From Acidimicrobiia bacterium (GTDB taxonomy: Bacteria; Actinomycetota; Acidimicrobiia; Acidimicrobiales; AC-14), in the NCBI GenBank assembly GCA_019243595.1, contig JAFAUA010000117.1:1-6047 (forward strand): a stretch of DNA of 6,047 nucleotides. Direction: 5' to 3'. Shown here one piece after another: positions 1-5,837 of the stretch (positions within the stretch are counted from its first letter, which is position 1; every line of letters starts with the position of its first letter). Made by a program: the position numbers and the translations under genes. The notes beneath the pieces are model-generated. The model had not been told where the DNA came from. It did no database searches and was given only the letters and a program-made list of their open reading frames with translations.

Positions 1-43
1 CATCGGAAGCCCTCGTGGGCCCCTGACCAGCGGTTTTGTCGAG

Positions 44-114
44 AGCGGGCGACGAGAATCAAACTCGCGTTCTCAGCTTGGGAAGCTGATGTTCTGCCTC
101 TGAACTACGCCCGC
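44..114 (-). tRNA. tRNA-Gly, anticodon CCC
   Basis: Read on the minus strand, this 71-nt sequence folds as a full cloverleaf. The acceptor stem GCGGGCG/CGCCCGC (7 bp) has T as discriminator base. The D-arm is GTTC/GAAC with a GG-containing 7-nt loop. The anticodon stem is TCAGC/GCTGA around loop TTCCCAA, which puts anticodon CCC at plus-strand positions 80-82. The variable region is 4 nt, and the T-arm is GCGAG/CTCGT, including one G-U pair. It reads glycine GGG codons. The 3' CCA is not encoded (CTC follows instead), as is usual in many actinobacteria, so it would be added enzymatically. Oddity: the T-loop is TTTGATT, not TTCRANT, so the near-universal C56 is U (plus-strand position 61). No promoter or terminator for it is obvious in the window. 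Confidence 0.93.
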
Positions 115-324
115 GAAGGGGACGGCGCGGCTGCTGGTGCGAAACGATCGCTCCGTCTCCAGGGCGGACAGCGTATGGCAGCGGCGGAAGGGCGTGCGAC
201 GACGTCGTCGTCATCACCTCACTCCCGCATCATCAGCCAATCGGCCGATATCGCGGTGACTAGGTCAAATTGGTCATTGCCGCACGGGTCTGTGCCGATG
301 CAGCATTCGCCTCGTCAAGCGCTT

Positions 325-352
325 TTGACCCACCTGGGCCCAGAAGCACAAT
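325..352 (+). promoter_or_regulatory. Possible promoter for the beta-helix gene
   Basis: TTGACC at 325-330 resembles a -35 box, and CACAAT at 347-352 (4 of 6 matches to TATAAT) follows after 16 bp. Transcription would begin near 359, giving a very short leader before the ATG at 375. That would place the purine-rich GGAAAGG (355-361) at the very 5' end of the message, which is awkward. This is a weak motif-level call. The rest of 115-374 shows no convincing gene. Confidence 0.25.
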
Positions 353-374
353 TCGGAAAGGCGGCCCGGTATCG

Positions 375-2921
375 ATGGCGAAGCAGGTCGAGGGCCGCGA
401 CGCTGCCGCCACCGGTCCCAGGAATCTGAGCGTGGCCTTGACCGTGGTGGTCTTAGCCGTATTCGCGGCCGCCTCCACGGCGCAGGCTGCTGTCGGCCCT
501 CCGGGGGCGCCGTCCACCGCGGCGACGTACTACGTCGCGCCTACAGGCAGGGACACAGCGGCCGGTGACAGCGGGCACCCCTTCCTCCACATCCAACGGT
601 GTGCCGACGTCGCCAACCCCGGCGACACGTGCGTCATCCGGCCCGGCACCTACCACGAGACGGTGAAGCCGGCGCGGTCCGGTACAGCCGGCAGCCCGAT
701 CACGTACCGCGCCCAGACGCCGGGCACCGTGCGCGTCGACGGCTCCGATCAGATCAAGGGCTGGGCCCGCGTGGCCGCTCCCGACGTCACCGCCCTCGCC
801 GCGAACGACCAGTTCATCGCCGGGTCGCCGTTCGCGTCTGCCGTTCGCGCCGGGCGCGTTTTCAAGACCCACGTCGCCATTTCACCGTCGGTCACCGAGC
901 CGCAGCTCTACGACGGTGACCAGGCAATGAGCGAGGCCGCGTTTCCCGACCCCGCGCCCGATCCGCTCGAGCCGACCATGCAACTCGCGCGCGACGGGTC
1001 GACGGGCAAAAGCATCGCTGACCCAACGCTGACCCAACCGGCCGGATACTGGGCCGGTGCCCACGCCTACGTCCAGACCACCGACTGGGCGGTTACTGGC
1101 ACCGTGGGCACGTCGGCGCCCGGCACCATCAACCTCTCGGGCTGGTATGGCGCTCCCGCCGCCCAGAACAGCGCGTGCAGCAACGTTGTCGCCAACTGGA
1201 CCCACTACTTCCTCTACGGGAAGCTCTCCGAGCTGAACGCGCCGCGCGAGTGGTTCTACGACCGGGCCTCCCAGACCCTGTACTTCAGTCCGCCCGACGG
1301 CAGGATGCCGGCGGCGGGCGCTGTGACCGTCAAGCAGCGCCTGTACGGCTTCGACCTCGCCAGCGCCAGTGACACAACGGTCACCGGACTCAACCTCTTC
1401 GGCACGACAATCCGCACCGGCGACGCGAGCCAGCGAGACGTCCTCGCAGCGCTGACCGTCCGCTATCCCTCGCACTTCATGGACTTCGTGCCCGATGCCG
1501 ACCCAAGGGTTGGCTATGGCCGCGGCTGCGACTCGCAGGAGGCCGGCCTTACGACGACGGGGATCATCCTGCGGGGAACGAACAACACCGTGCGGGACAG
1601 CACCATTTCCGACAGCGCCGGCAACGGTGTGGTCATGCTGGGCGACCACAACACGGTCACCAACAACGTGATTCATGACGTCGACTCATCAGGTGGACGC
1701 CCCGCCGGCGTGTTCATGTTCGGCCACGACCAGACCATCAGCAGCAACACCATCTACAGCATGGGCCGGGGTGCGATCGAGGCGACGTTCCTGAACAACG
1801 GGACGCTCGCGATGCCGAACAACCGGATCTCGTACAACGACCTCTACGGCTACGGACGCCTTGAGCAGGACTTCGGCGGCATCTATATCTGCTGCCAGAT
1901 CGACTTCAGCGGATCGTCGATCGACCACAACTGGGTGCACGATCCCCAGGACATGGCCAACACGCCCGCCAGCGTGGACATCGGGATCTATGTCGACGGT
2001 GGAGCTTCCAACCAGCTAATCGCCTCCAACGTCGGATGGGGAAACAATCACCTGACCGTCGGACTCGTCGCCGACGGGGGAACTAACAACCGGGTCTACA
2101 ACAACGACGGCGGCGTCTGGGTCTCCGACTTCAGCCCCGCGCCTGGTACCGACATCGCCAACAACATCGGCGAGGTGGTCATCAAGAACTCCGACCCGAC
2201 CATCGCTATCCCTGCAAGCAACCTGCAGCCCCCCGCCGATCCCGCCTACGTCGACCAGGCGGCCAGGGACTTCCGTCTCACGAGTGGCTCCCCGGCGCGG
2301 GGGATCGGAACGGTCGCCAGCGGCGGGACCGACGGCGCCACCGACGCACCGCCCGACGCCGGCGCCTATCAGTACGGCGCGCCTTACTGGCAGCCCGGCG
2401 CCTCGTCCGCCCGTTCGCTCGTCATCCGGCCCCAGTACGGCGCCTCGACGGCTTCGGGGACGCCGACGTGGTGGTGGTTCCAGCCTGACGGAGCGCTCGG
2501 CACGAACGGTTCCCATCCCGACTACTACGCGGTCACCGGCACCTACAACGCCGCCTTGGACTCCACCCTGAAGCTGACGTATCAGTCCCCGACCGGCGCC
2601 GGGCTGGCGATCGATCACGTCGAGATCCGGCTTTACGCCCGAATGCACCGGCAGTACGCGGGCACCGACGGCAACGTGGTGGTCTCGGTCGACGGCGCTC
2701 AGGCCTACGACGCCGGGCACACCGACTTCGAAGCCATCGGCCGTCCCGTCACCATCGACCTCACCTCGGCCGTCGGCGGCAACTGGTCCAAGCTGCCGAA
2801 GGAGATCGACCTCCACGCCACGATGAGCAGCGCGCCCTACAACCCGAGCCCTACCGCGTGGGACACGACCCAGGTCGACGTTCATGCCGTCGAGGTTGTC
2901 ATCCAGGCCCACCGGGTCTGA
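375..2921 (+). CDS. Secreted right-handed parallel beta-helix protein
   Basis: The protein has about 848 residues and is exported. The frame is open upstream to a TTG at 270, but ATG 375 is preferred because a signal peptide begins there: a basic n-region to about residue 16, a hydrophobic core VALTVVVLAVF (about 20-30), and a likely cleavage after AQA (36-38). A weak purine-rich site GGAAAGG lies 13 nt upstream. The mature protein opens with YYVAPTGRD (52-60), typical of beta-helix N-termini. A segment of about 115-350 interrupts the helix and contains EWFYD (292-296) then TLYF.PPDG, as in GH141-like and related beta-helix proteins. Asn-rich PbH1-type coils with NNT/SNT turns run from about 393 to 603. 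The DFRLTSGSPARGIG segment (about 632-646) commonly closes such helices. A beta-rich domain of unknown type fills about 672-848. Mature cysteines lie near 76, 86, 268, 385, 506 and 507. There is no wall anchor or C-terminal membrane segment. Polysaccharide cleavage or binding is likely, but no substrate or catalytic residue can be assigned. Confidence 0.85.
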   Translation: MAKQVEGRDAAATGPRNLSVALTVVVLAVFAAASTAQAAVGPPGAPSTAATYYVAPTGRDTAAGDSGHPFLHIQRCADVANPGDTCVIRPGTYHETVKPARSGTAGSPITYRAQTPGTVRVDGSDQIKGWARVAAPDVTALAANDQFIAGSPFASAVRAGRVFKTHVAISPSVTEPQLYDGDQAMSEAAFPDPAPDPLEPTMQLARDGSTGKSIADPTLTQPAGYWAGAHAYVQTTDWAVTGTVGTSAPGTINLSGWYGAPAAQNSACSNVVANWTHYFLYGKLSELNAPREWFYDRASQTLYFSPPDGRMPAAGAVTVKQRLYGFDLASASDTTVTGLNLFGTTIRTGDASQRDVLAALTVRYPSHFMDFVPDADPRVGYGRGCDSQEAGLTTTGIILRGTNNTVRDSTISDSAGNGVVMLGDHNTVTNNVIHDVDSSGGRPAGVFMFGHDQTISSNTIYSMGRGAIEATFLNNGTLAMPNNRISYNDLYGYGRLEQDFGGIYICCQIDFSGSSIDHNWVHDPQDMANTPASVDIGIYVDGGASNQLIASNVGWGNNHLTVGLVADGGTNNRVYNNDGGVWVSDFSPAPGTDIANNIGEVVIKNSDPTIAIPASNLQPPADPAYVDQAARDFRLTSGSPARGIGTVASGGTDGATDAPPDAGAYQYGAPYWQPGASSARSLVIRPQYGASTASGTPTWWWFQPDGALGTNGSHPDYYAVTGTYNAALDSTLKLTYQSPTGAGLAIDHVEIRLYARMHRQYAGTDGNVVVSVDGAQAYDAGHTDFEAIGRPVTIDLTSAVGGNWSKLPKEIDLHATMSSAPYNPSPTAWDTTQVDVHAVEVVIQAHRV

Positions 2922-3055
2922 TGCCATCAGCTGGCGGCGGTGGTCGTGTGGAACGTCGCTGACTCCATGGTCGTGGGATAGGCCCTCTGGCAGGTGAAGG
3001 AGCGGAAGGGCCCGTCGGTCAGGGAGCCAGAAACGGCATCGGTACCAACGGGCAC
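2922..3055. other. Intergenic gap between the beta-helix gene and the operon promoter
   Basis: I find no gene here. A 5-bp hairpin CTGAT/ATCAG with a 3-nt loop (2918-2930) overlaps the stop codon of the upstream gene. Distant arms GGCCCT (2981-2986) and AGGGCC (3007-3012) could pair across 20 nt. Neither is followed by a T-run, so no intrinsic terminator is supported. The upstream transcript might end by a factor-dependent route or read through. Confidence 0.5.
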
Positions 3056-3084
3056 TTGACGCAACCTAAGGGTTGCCATAAAGT
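3056..3084 (+). promoter_or_regulatory. Sigma70-type promoter of the SRPBCC-arsR operon
   Basis: The -35 box TTGACG (3056-3061) and -10 box TAAAGT (3079-3084) are separated by an ideal 17 bp. Transcription should start near 3091, leaving a leader of about 40 nt before the ATG at 3131. The region is locally AT-richer than its surroundings. The promoter is interleaved with two inverted repeats that look like repressor sites, one in the spacer and one over the predicted start of transcription. Confidence 0.75.
3061..3076. promoter_or_regulatory. Upstream operator, inverted repeat GCAACC-N4-GGTTGC
   Basis: This perfect 6-bp inverted repeat with a 4-nt centre lies between the -35 and -10 boxes, beginning on the last base of the -35. 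It shares GCAAC-N6-GTTGC with the downstream site, and the two centres are 25 bp apart. Dyad sites of this size suit a dimeric winged-helix repressor, and the ArsR-type protein encoded at the end of the operon is the obvious candidate. Binding here would compete with RNA polymerase. Confidence 0.7.
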
Positions 3085-3103
3085 AGCAACCAACAAGTTG
3101 CTA
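3084..3103. promoter_or_regulatory. Downstream operator, inverted repeat TAGCAAC-N6-GTTGCTA
   Basis: This perfect 7-bp inverted repeat with a 6-nt centre starts on the last base of the -10 box and covers the predicted transcription start near 3091. It is the stronger of the two paired sites. ArsR-family repressors commonly bind such dyads at their own promoters. Its position predicts a block on initiation, and so negative autoregulation of the operon. Confidence 0.75.
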
Positions 3104-3117
3104 TAGTCCGCATGCCC

Positions 3118-3124
3118 GGAGGAG
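3118..3124 (+). promoter_or_regulatory. Strong Shine-Dalgarno for the first operon gene
   Basis: GGAGGAG ends 6 nt before the ATG at 3131. It is the best ribosome-binding site in the window and fixes this start. An ATG at 3112 in another frame lies upstream of it and has no such site. Confidence 0.85.
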
Positions 3125-3130
3125 ACGTCA

Positions 3131-3610
3131 ATGCCCATCAGTACCGACTACCGCACGACCGTACGGATCAACGGCCCCGCCGACGTCGTGTTCGACGCCG
3201 TCACAACGACCGAGTCCCTCGCCGCCTGGTGGAGTCCGGTGACGGGCTCGGGCCACGCCGGAGGCGAGCTGCGGTTCCCGATGGTGGCCGACCAGCCGCC
3301 GCTCCTCGTCCGGGTCGACGAGGCCACGCGTCCGACGACCGTCCGGTGGACCGTGATCGAATGCACCTTCATGCCGGATTGGGTCGGCACGCAGCCGACA
3401 TTCACGATCACGCCGCTCGATGACGGCTCCTGCGAGCTCACCTTCGAGCACCGAGGCCTCAACGACGAGCTCGAATGCATTGACATGTGCAGCCGCAGCT
3501 GGAATCACTTCGTCGGCACCAGCCTGCGCGAGCTGGCCGAGGGCGGCCCCGGCGCTCCCAACCGCAGCCCCCGGGACCTGGCCCGCCGCGCCGCTGAGGA
3601 GAACGGCTGA
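3131..3610 (+). CDS. SRPBCC (AHSA1-like) domain protein, first of a pair
   Basis: This 159-residue cytoplasmic protein has the START/Bet v1-like layout of the AHSA1/SRPBCC superfamily. A first strand (about 6-14) leads into a PADVVFDAVTTTESLAAWW helix segment, with the WW pair at 33-34. A central antiparallel sheet follows (about 46-107), and then a long C-terminal helix (about 112-137) containing W124 that would close the hydrophobic pocket. C116 and C120 lie one turn apart on this helix. A charged tail, about 138-159, looks disordered. Such proteins bind small hydrophobic ligands or act as activators, but the ligand cannot be read from the sequence. The gene heads the operon, 4 nt before a second SRPBCC gene, and is probably repressed by the ArsR-type product encoded downstream. 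Confidence 0.88.
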   Translation: MPISTDYRTTVRINGPADVVFDAVTTTESLAAWWSPVTGSGHAGGELRFPMVADQPPLLVRVDEATRPTTVRWTVIECTFMPDWVGTQPTFTITPLDDGSCELTFEHRGLNDELECIDMCSRSWNHFVGTSLRELAEGGPGAPNRSPRDLARRAAEENG

Positions 3611-3614
3611 AGCC

Positions 3615-4046
3615 ATGGCGTTTCCCGATCGCATCGAACGCACTGTCACCCTCACGCGCCCGCCGCGTGAGGTGTGGCAGGCGCTCACGACCGCAGAGGG
3701 TCTGAGCGCGTGGTTCGGCGAGCGGGCAAGCATCGACCTGCGTCCCGGCGGCGCGGCCACGATGACCTTCGCGGGCGGCACGACCGTCGACATGCGCGTC
3801 GAGCGGGTCGAGGAACCCGCGGTGTTCGCGTACACGTGGCGACTGCCCGACCTCCCAGAGGATGATCCCCGCTGCACCTACGTCGAGTTCACTCTCGAGC
3901 CCGACGGCGACGGCACGCTGCTGCGCCTCGTCGAGACCGGCTTCGCGCAGCTTCCCGTCGACACGCGACGCGAGACCTACGACTCCCACAGCGACGGCTG
4001 GACACGAGAGCTGGCCGAGCTCGTGGAGCACGTCGATGGCTCCTGA
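3615..4046 (+). CDS. SRPBCC (AHSA1-like) domain protein, second of a pair
   Basis: This 143-residue protein is an AHSA1/SRPBCC fold member. It has an opening strand IERTVTLTRPP (7-17), the REVWQALTTAEGLSAWFG helix segment (18-35) with the W33-F34 pair, a central sheet with VFAYTWRLP (70-78) and YVEFTLEPDGDGTLLRLVETGF (89-110), and a C-terminal helix from about 118 to 140 with W129. ATG 3615 is chosen because the domain begins there and GAGGAGA (3596-3602) lies 12 nt upstream, inside the previous gene. The open frame upstream of it has a non-native composition. Proteins of this type are often annotated as activators of Hsp90 ATPase-like or polyketide-cyclase-like; here only the ligand-binding fold is supported. 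It differs clearly from its neighbour in length and sequence, so this is not a recent tandem copy. It overlaps the repressor gene by 11 bp. Confidence 0.9.
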   Translation: MAFPDRIERTVTLTRPPREVWQALTTAEGLSAWFGERASIDLRPGGAATMTFAGGTTVDMRVERVEEPAVFAYTWRLPDLPEDDPRCTYVEFTLEPDGDGTLLRLVETGFAQLPVDTRRETYDSHSDGWTRELAELVEHVDGS

Positions 4047-4365
4047 CATCGAGGCCGTCGCCGAGCAGGTTTTCGTCGCTCTCGCCGACCCGACCCGCCG
4101 CAGCATTCTCGCCGCCCTCGCCAGCGACGGCCCGTCCACGGCCACCGATCTCGCCGCTCGGCTGCCGATCACCCGCCAGGCGATCGCGAAGCACCTCGCC
4201 CTCATGGCCGACGCCGGCCTGGTCACCCCCGAGCCCGGCGAGCGCCGGCGGGTGCGTTACCGGCTGCGCTCGGCACCCGTGCAGCTCGCCCAGCAGTTCC
4301 TCGCCGCGCTCGCCCACGACTGGGACGGCCGCCTCGAGGCCCTGCAGCACTACCTCAGCACGTAA
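4036..4365 (+). CDS. ArsR-type winged-helix repressor of the operon
   Basis: This 109-residue protein has the ArsR-family winged-helix fold. The hallmark DPTRRSILAAL lies at 18-28, a helix with TATDLAARL at about 35-43, the recognition helix ITRQAIAKHLALM at 45-57, and then AGLVTPEPGERRRVRYRL, the wing, at 60-77. A C-terminal helix, about 82-106, should support dimerisation. There is no cysteine in the protein and no ELCVCDL-type metal site, so it is not a classical metal sensor. It belongs with the ArsR proteins found beside SRPBCC genes, whose inducer is usually unknown. ATG 4036 is supported by GGAG at 4025-4028. The gene overlaps the preceding one by 11 bp, indicating coupled translation. 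It probably binds the two GCAAC-N6-GTTGC dyads at the operon promoter and so represses itself. Confidence 0.92.
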   Translation: MAPDIEAVAEQVFVALADPTRRSILAALASDGPSTATDLAARLPITRQAIAKHLALMADAGLVTPEPGERRRVRYRLRSAPVQLAQQFLAALAHDWDGRLEALQHYLST

Positions 4366-4372
4366 CCGCGGC

Positions 4373-4378
4373 CAGTAT
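4373..4378 (+). promoter_or_regulatory. Possible -10 element for a leaderless oxidoreductase transcript
   Basis: CAGTAT matches TANNNT except for its first base, and its final T lies 7 nt before the ATG at 4385, the spacing expected when transcription starts on the start codon. The 19-nt gap before the ATG has no Shine-Dalgarno site, which favours this reading. There is no clear -35 box in the preceding coding sequence, so read-through from the operon remains an alternative. Confidence 0.3.
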
Positions 4379-4384
4379 GTCGGC

Positions 4385-5245
4385 ATGAAAATCGGTGCCT
4401 TCGTGCCGCTGGGCACGCTCAATGTGAATCCCGAGTTCATGACCGCCCTCGGGCCGGCCTTGGAGGAACGGGGCTTCGAGTCGGTGTGGGTCGCCGAGCA
4501 CGTCGTGATGTTCGACGACTACGACAGCAAGTACCCCTACGCCGACACCGGACGGTTCCCGGCGGGCGGCGACGTGGGTCTGCTCGAGCCGATGACGGCA
4601 CTCGCGGCCATCGCTACTACCACCAAAACGCTGCGCCTGGGCACCGGCATCTGCCTCGTGTCCCAGCGCAATCCGGTGTACACGGCGAAGCAGGTCGTGG
4701 ACGTCGATGTGATCTCCGGCGGCAGGGTCGATTTCGGCGTCGGCATCGGATGGCTGCGTGAGGAGTTCGACGCCCTGAACGTTCCCTTCGAGCGGCGGGG
4801 TCAGCGGGCGGACGAGCACCTCGAGGTGATGAAGCGCCTCTGGACCGAGGAGACGGCGTCGTTCGATGGCGAGCTGTACACGCTCCCGCCGTCGCGGCTG
4901 TATCCCAAGCCCGTCCAGCAGCCGCACCCGCCGATCCACGTCGGCGGCGAGAGCGACGCCGCCCTGCGCCGCGCGGCCCGACTCGGACAGGGGTGGTACG
5001 GCTTCAACCGGACGCCCGACGAAACCGTCGACGCCTTGGAGCGCCTCGACAAGGCCCTGTCGGCCGAAGGCCGGCGCCGGGACGACTTCACCGTGACGAT
5101 CTGCCCCTACTTCAAGCCGATCGACCGCGACGACCTGAAGCGGTACGAGGAGCTGGGTGTCGACCGGGTCAACGTCGTCGCCTTCGCCTTCGACCGTGAC
5201 GGCCTCCTCAAGGCCCTGGACGACCTGGCCGCAGCGCTCCTCTGA
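4385..5245 (+). CDS. LLM class (luciferase-like) F420-dependent oxidoreductase
   Basis: This 286-residue soluble enzyme has the bacterial luciferase-like TIM-barrel fold. It shows MKIGAFVPLG (1-10) as the first strand, RGFESVWVAEHV (29-40) with the family's E-H pair, LRLGTGICLVSQRNPVYTAKQVVDVDVISGGRVDFGVGIGW across 83-123 (the cofactor-side strands and the SGGR loop), YPKPVQQPHPPIHVGG (173-188), and AARLGQGWY (197-205). Length and layout match the TIGR03619-type actinobacterial subgroup that uses coenzyme F420; FMN use cannot be excluded by eye. The expected chemistry is hydride transfer to or from a small organic substrate, which cannot be named. It starts 19 nt after the repressor gene with no ribosome-binding site, so it may be leaderless or translated from operon read-through. 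That makes a functional link to the SRPBCC pair possible but unproven. Confidence 0.9.
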   Translation: MKIGAFVPLGTLNVNPEFMTALGPALEERGFESVWVAEHVVMFDDYDSKYPYADTGRFPAGGDVGLLEPMTALAAIATTTKTLRLGTGICLVSQRNPVYTAKQVVDVDVISGGRVDFGVGIGWLREEFDALNVPFERRGQRADEHLEVMKRLWTEETASFDGELYTLPPSRLYPKPVQQPHPPIHVGGESDAALRRAARLGQGWYGFNRTPDETVDALERLDKALSAEGRRRDDFTVTICPYFKPIDRDDLKRYEELGVDRVNVVAFAFDRDGLLKALDDLAAALL

Positions 5246-5246
5246 G

Positions 5247-5259
5247 TAGGGTCCGCCCT
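5247..5259 (+). promoter_or_regulatory. Possible -10 box and small hairpin in front of dcd
   Basis: TAGGGT (5247-5252) fits TANNNT, and its last T is 9 nt before the GTG start, which allows a nearly leaderless dcd transcript. AGGG (5248-5251) and CCCT (5256-5259) also form a 4-bp stem with a TCCG loop ending one base before the start codon. The AGGG could alternatively act as a poor ribosome-binding site. No -35 box is convincing. Confidence 0.35.
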
Positions 5260-5260
5260 C

Positions 5261-5833
5261 GTGATCCTCTCCGACCGGTCGATCCGCGAAGAGCTCGCCG
5301 CAGGCCGCATCGTTATCGATCCGCTCGACGAGTCGTCGATCCAGCCGTCGTCGGTCGACCTGCACATCGATCGCTTCTTTCGGGTGTTTCTGAACCACAC
5401 GATGGGACTCATCGATGTGAAGGAGGACCAGGAGGAGCTCACCGAGCTCGTCGAGATCAAGGAAGAGGATCGCTTCATCCTCCACCCGGGCGAGTTCGTC
5501 CTCGGGTCCACCGCCGAGCGGGTGGCGCTGCCCGACGACTTGGTGGCCCGGTTGGAGGGCAAGTCGAGCCTCGGCCGCCTCGGGCTCCTCATCCACAGCA
5601 CCGCCGGATTCGTCGACGCCGGTTGGGACGGGCACCTGACCCTCGAGCTGTCGAACGTCGCCAACCTGCCGATCACCCTCTATCCGGGGATGAAGATCGG
5701 CCAGATCTCGTTCCTGAAGATGACGACGGCGGCCGACCAGCCCTACGGGTCAAAGGGTGTCGGCTCGAAGTACCAGGGCCAGCGGGGCCCGACGCCCAGT
5801 CGGTACTTCGAGAACTTCCGCGACAAGCGCTAG
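5261..5833 (+). CDS. dcd: dCTP deaminase, probably bifunctional dCTP deaminase/dUTPase
   Basis: This 190-residue enzyme of the trimeric dUTPase/Dcd fold converts dCTP to dUTP. The mycobacterial-type bifunctional form also hydrolyses dUTP to dUMP and diphosphate, feeding dTMP synthesis in the cytoplasm. Recognisable segments are [12 protein letters not shown] (1-12), [11 protein letters not shown] (27-37), [10 protein letters not shown] (75-84), the core [19 protein letters not shown] (99-117), [14 protein letters not shown] (124-137), [11 protein letters not shown] (141-151) and the nucleotide-closing tail [14 protein letters not shown] (168-181). E129 occupies the general-base position; S102, S103 and R106 fit the active-site loop, and A115 matches the mycobacterial bifunctional enzyme. 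Length equals the mycobacterial protein. The start is GTG, which gives the expected N-terminus, and there is no strong Shine-Dalgarno site. It lies 15 bp after the oxidoreductase gene and converges with the next gene, separated from it by 4 bp. Confidence 0.97.
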   Translation: MILSDRSIREELAAGRIVIDPLDESSIQPSSVDLHIDRFFRVFLNHTMGLIDVKEDQEELTELVEIKEEDRFILHPGEFVLGSTAERVALPDDLVARLEGKSSLGRLGLLIHSTAGFVDAGWDGHLTLELSNVANLPITLYPGMKIGQISFLKMTTAADQPYGSKGVGSKYQGQRGPTPSRYFENFRDKR

Positions 5834-5837
5834 TCCG

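Noticed and set aside
44..114. tRNA gene as an attachment site for a mobile island covering the beta-helix gene
   Set aside because: I see no direct repeat of the tRNA 3' end elsewhere in the window, and no integrase or transposase. The idea has only the tRNA's location in its favour.
270..374. TTG at 270 as the start of the beta-helix gene
   Set aside because: It would put 35 extra residues without membrane or signal character before a well-formed signal peptide; ATG 375 gives a normal secretory N-terminus.
175..429. 84-codon plus-strand open frame before the beta-helix gene
   Set aside because: No ribosome-binding site, low-complexity Ser/Arg/Pro composition, and an overlap with the start and signal peptide of the beta-helix gene in another frame.
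1175..1192. GCAACGTTGT within the beta-helix gene as another operator
   Set aside because: The half-sites have no 6-nt centre and lie deep in coding sequence; the resemblance to the promoter dyads is probably chance.
2016..2927. 303-codon open frame on the minus strand
   Set aside because: It is antisense to the beta-helix gene. Its Gly/Val/Arg/Asp-rich protein shows no family features, as expected for a GC-rich shadow.
2981..3012. GGCCCT...AGGGCC inverted repeat as a terminator
   Set aside because: The loop is 20 nt and no T-run follows, so an intrinsic terminator is not supported.
4355..5635. 426-codon open frame on the minus strand
   Set aside because: It runs antisense through two clearly recognised genes (LLM oxidoreductase and dcd). 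Its protein has no recognisable domain and a composition typical of a high-GC shadow frame.
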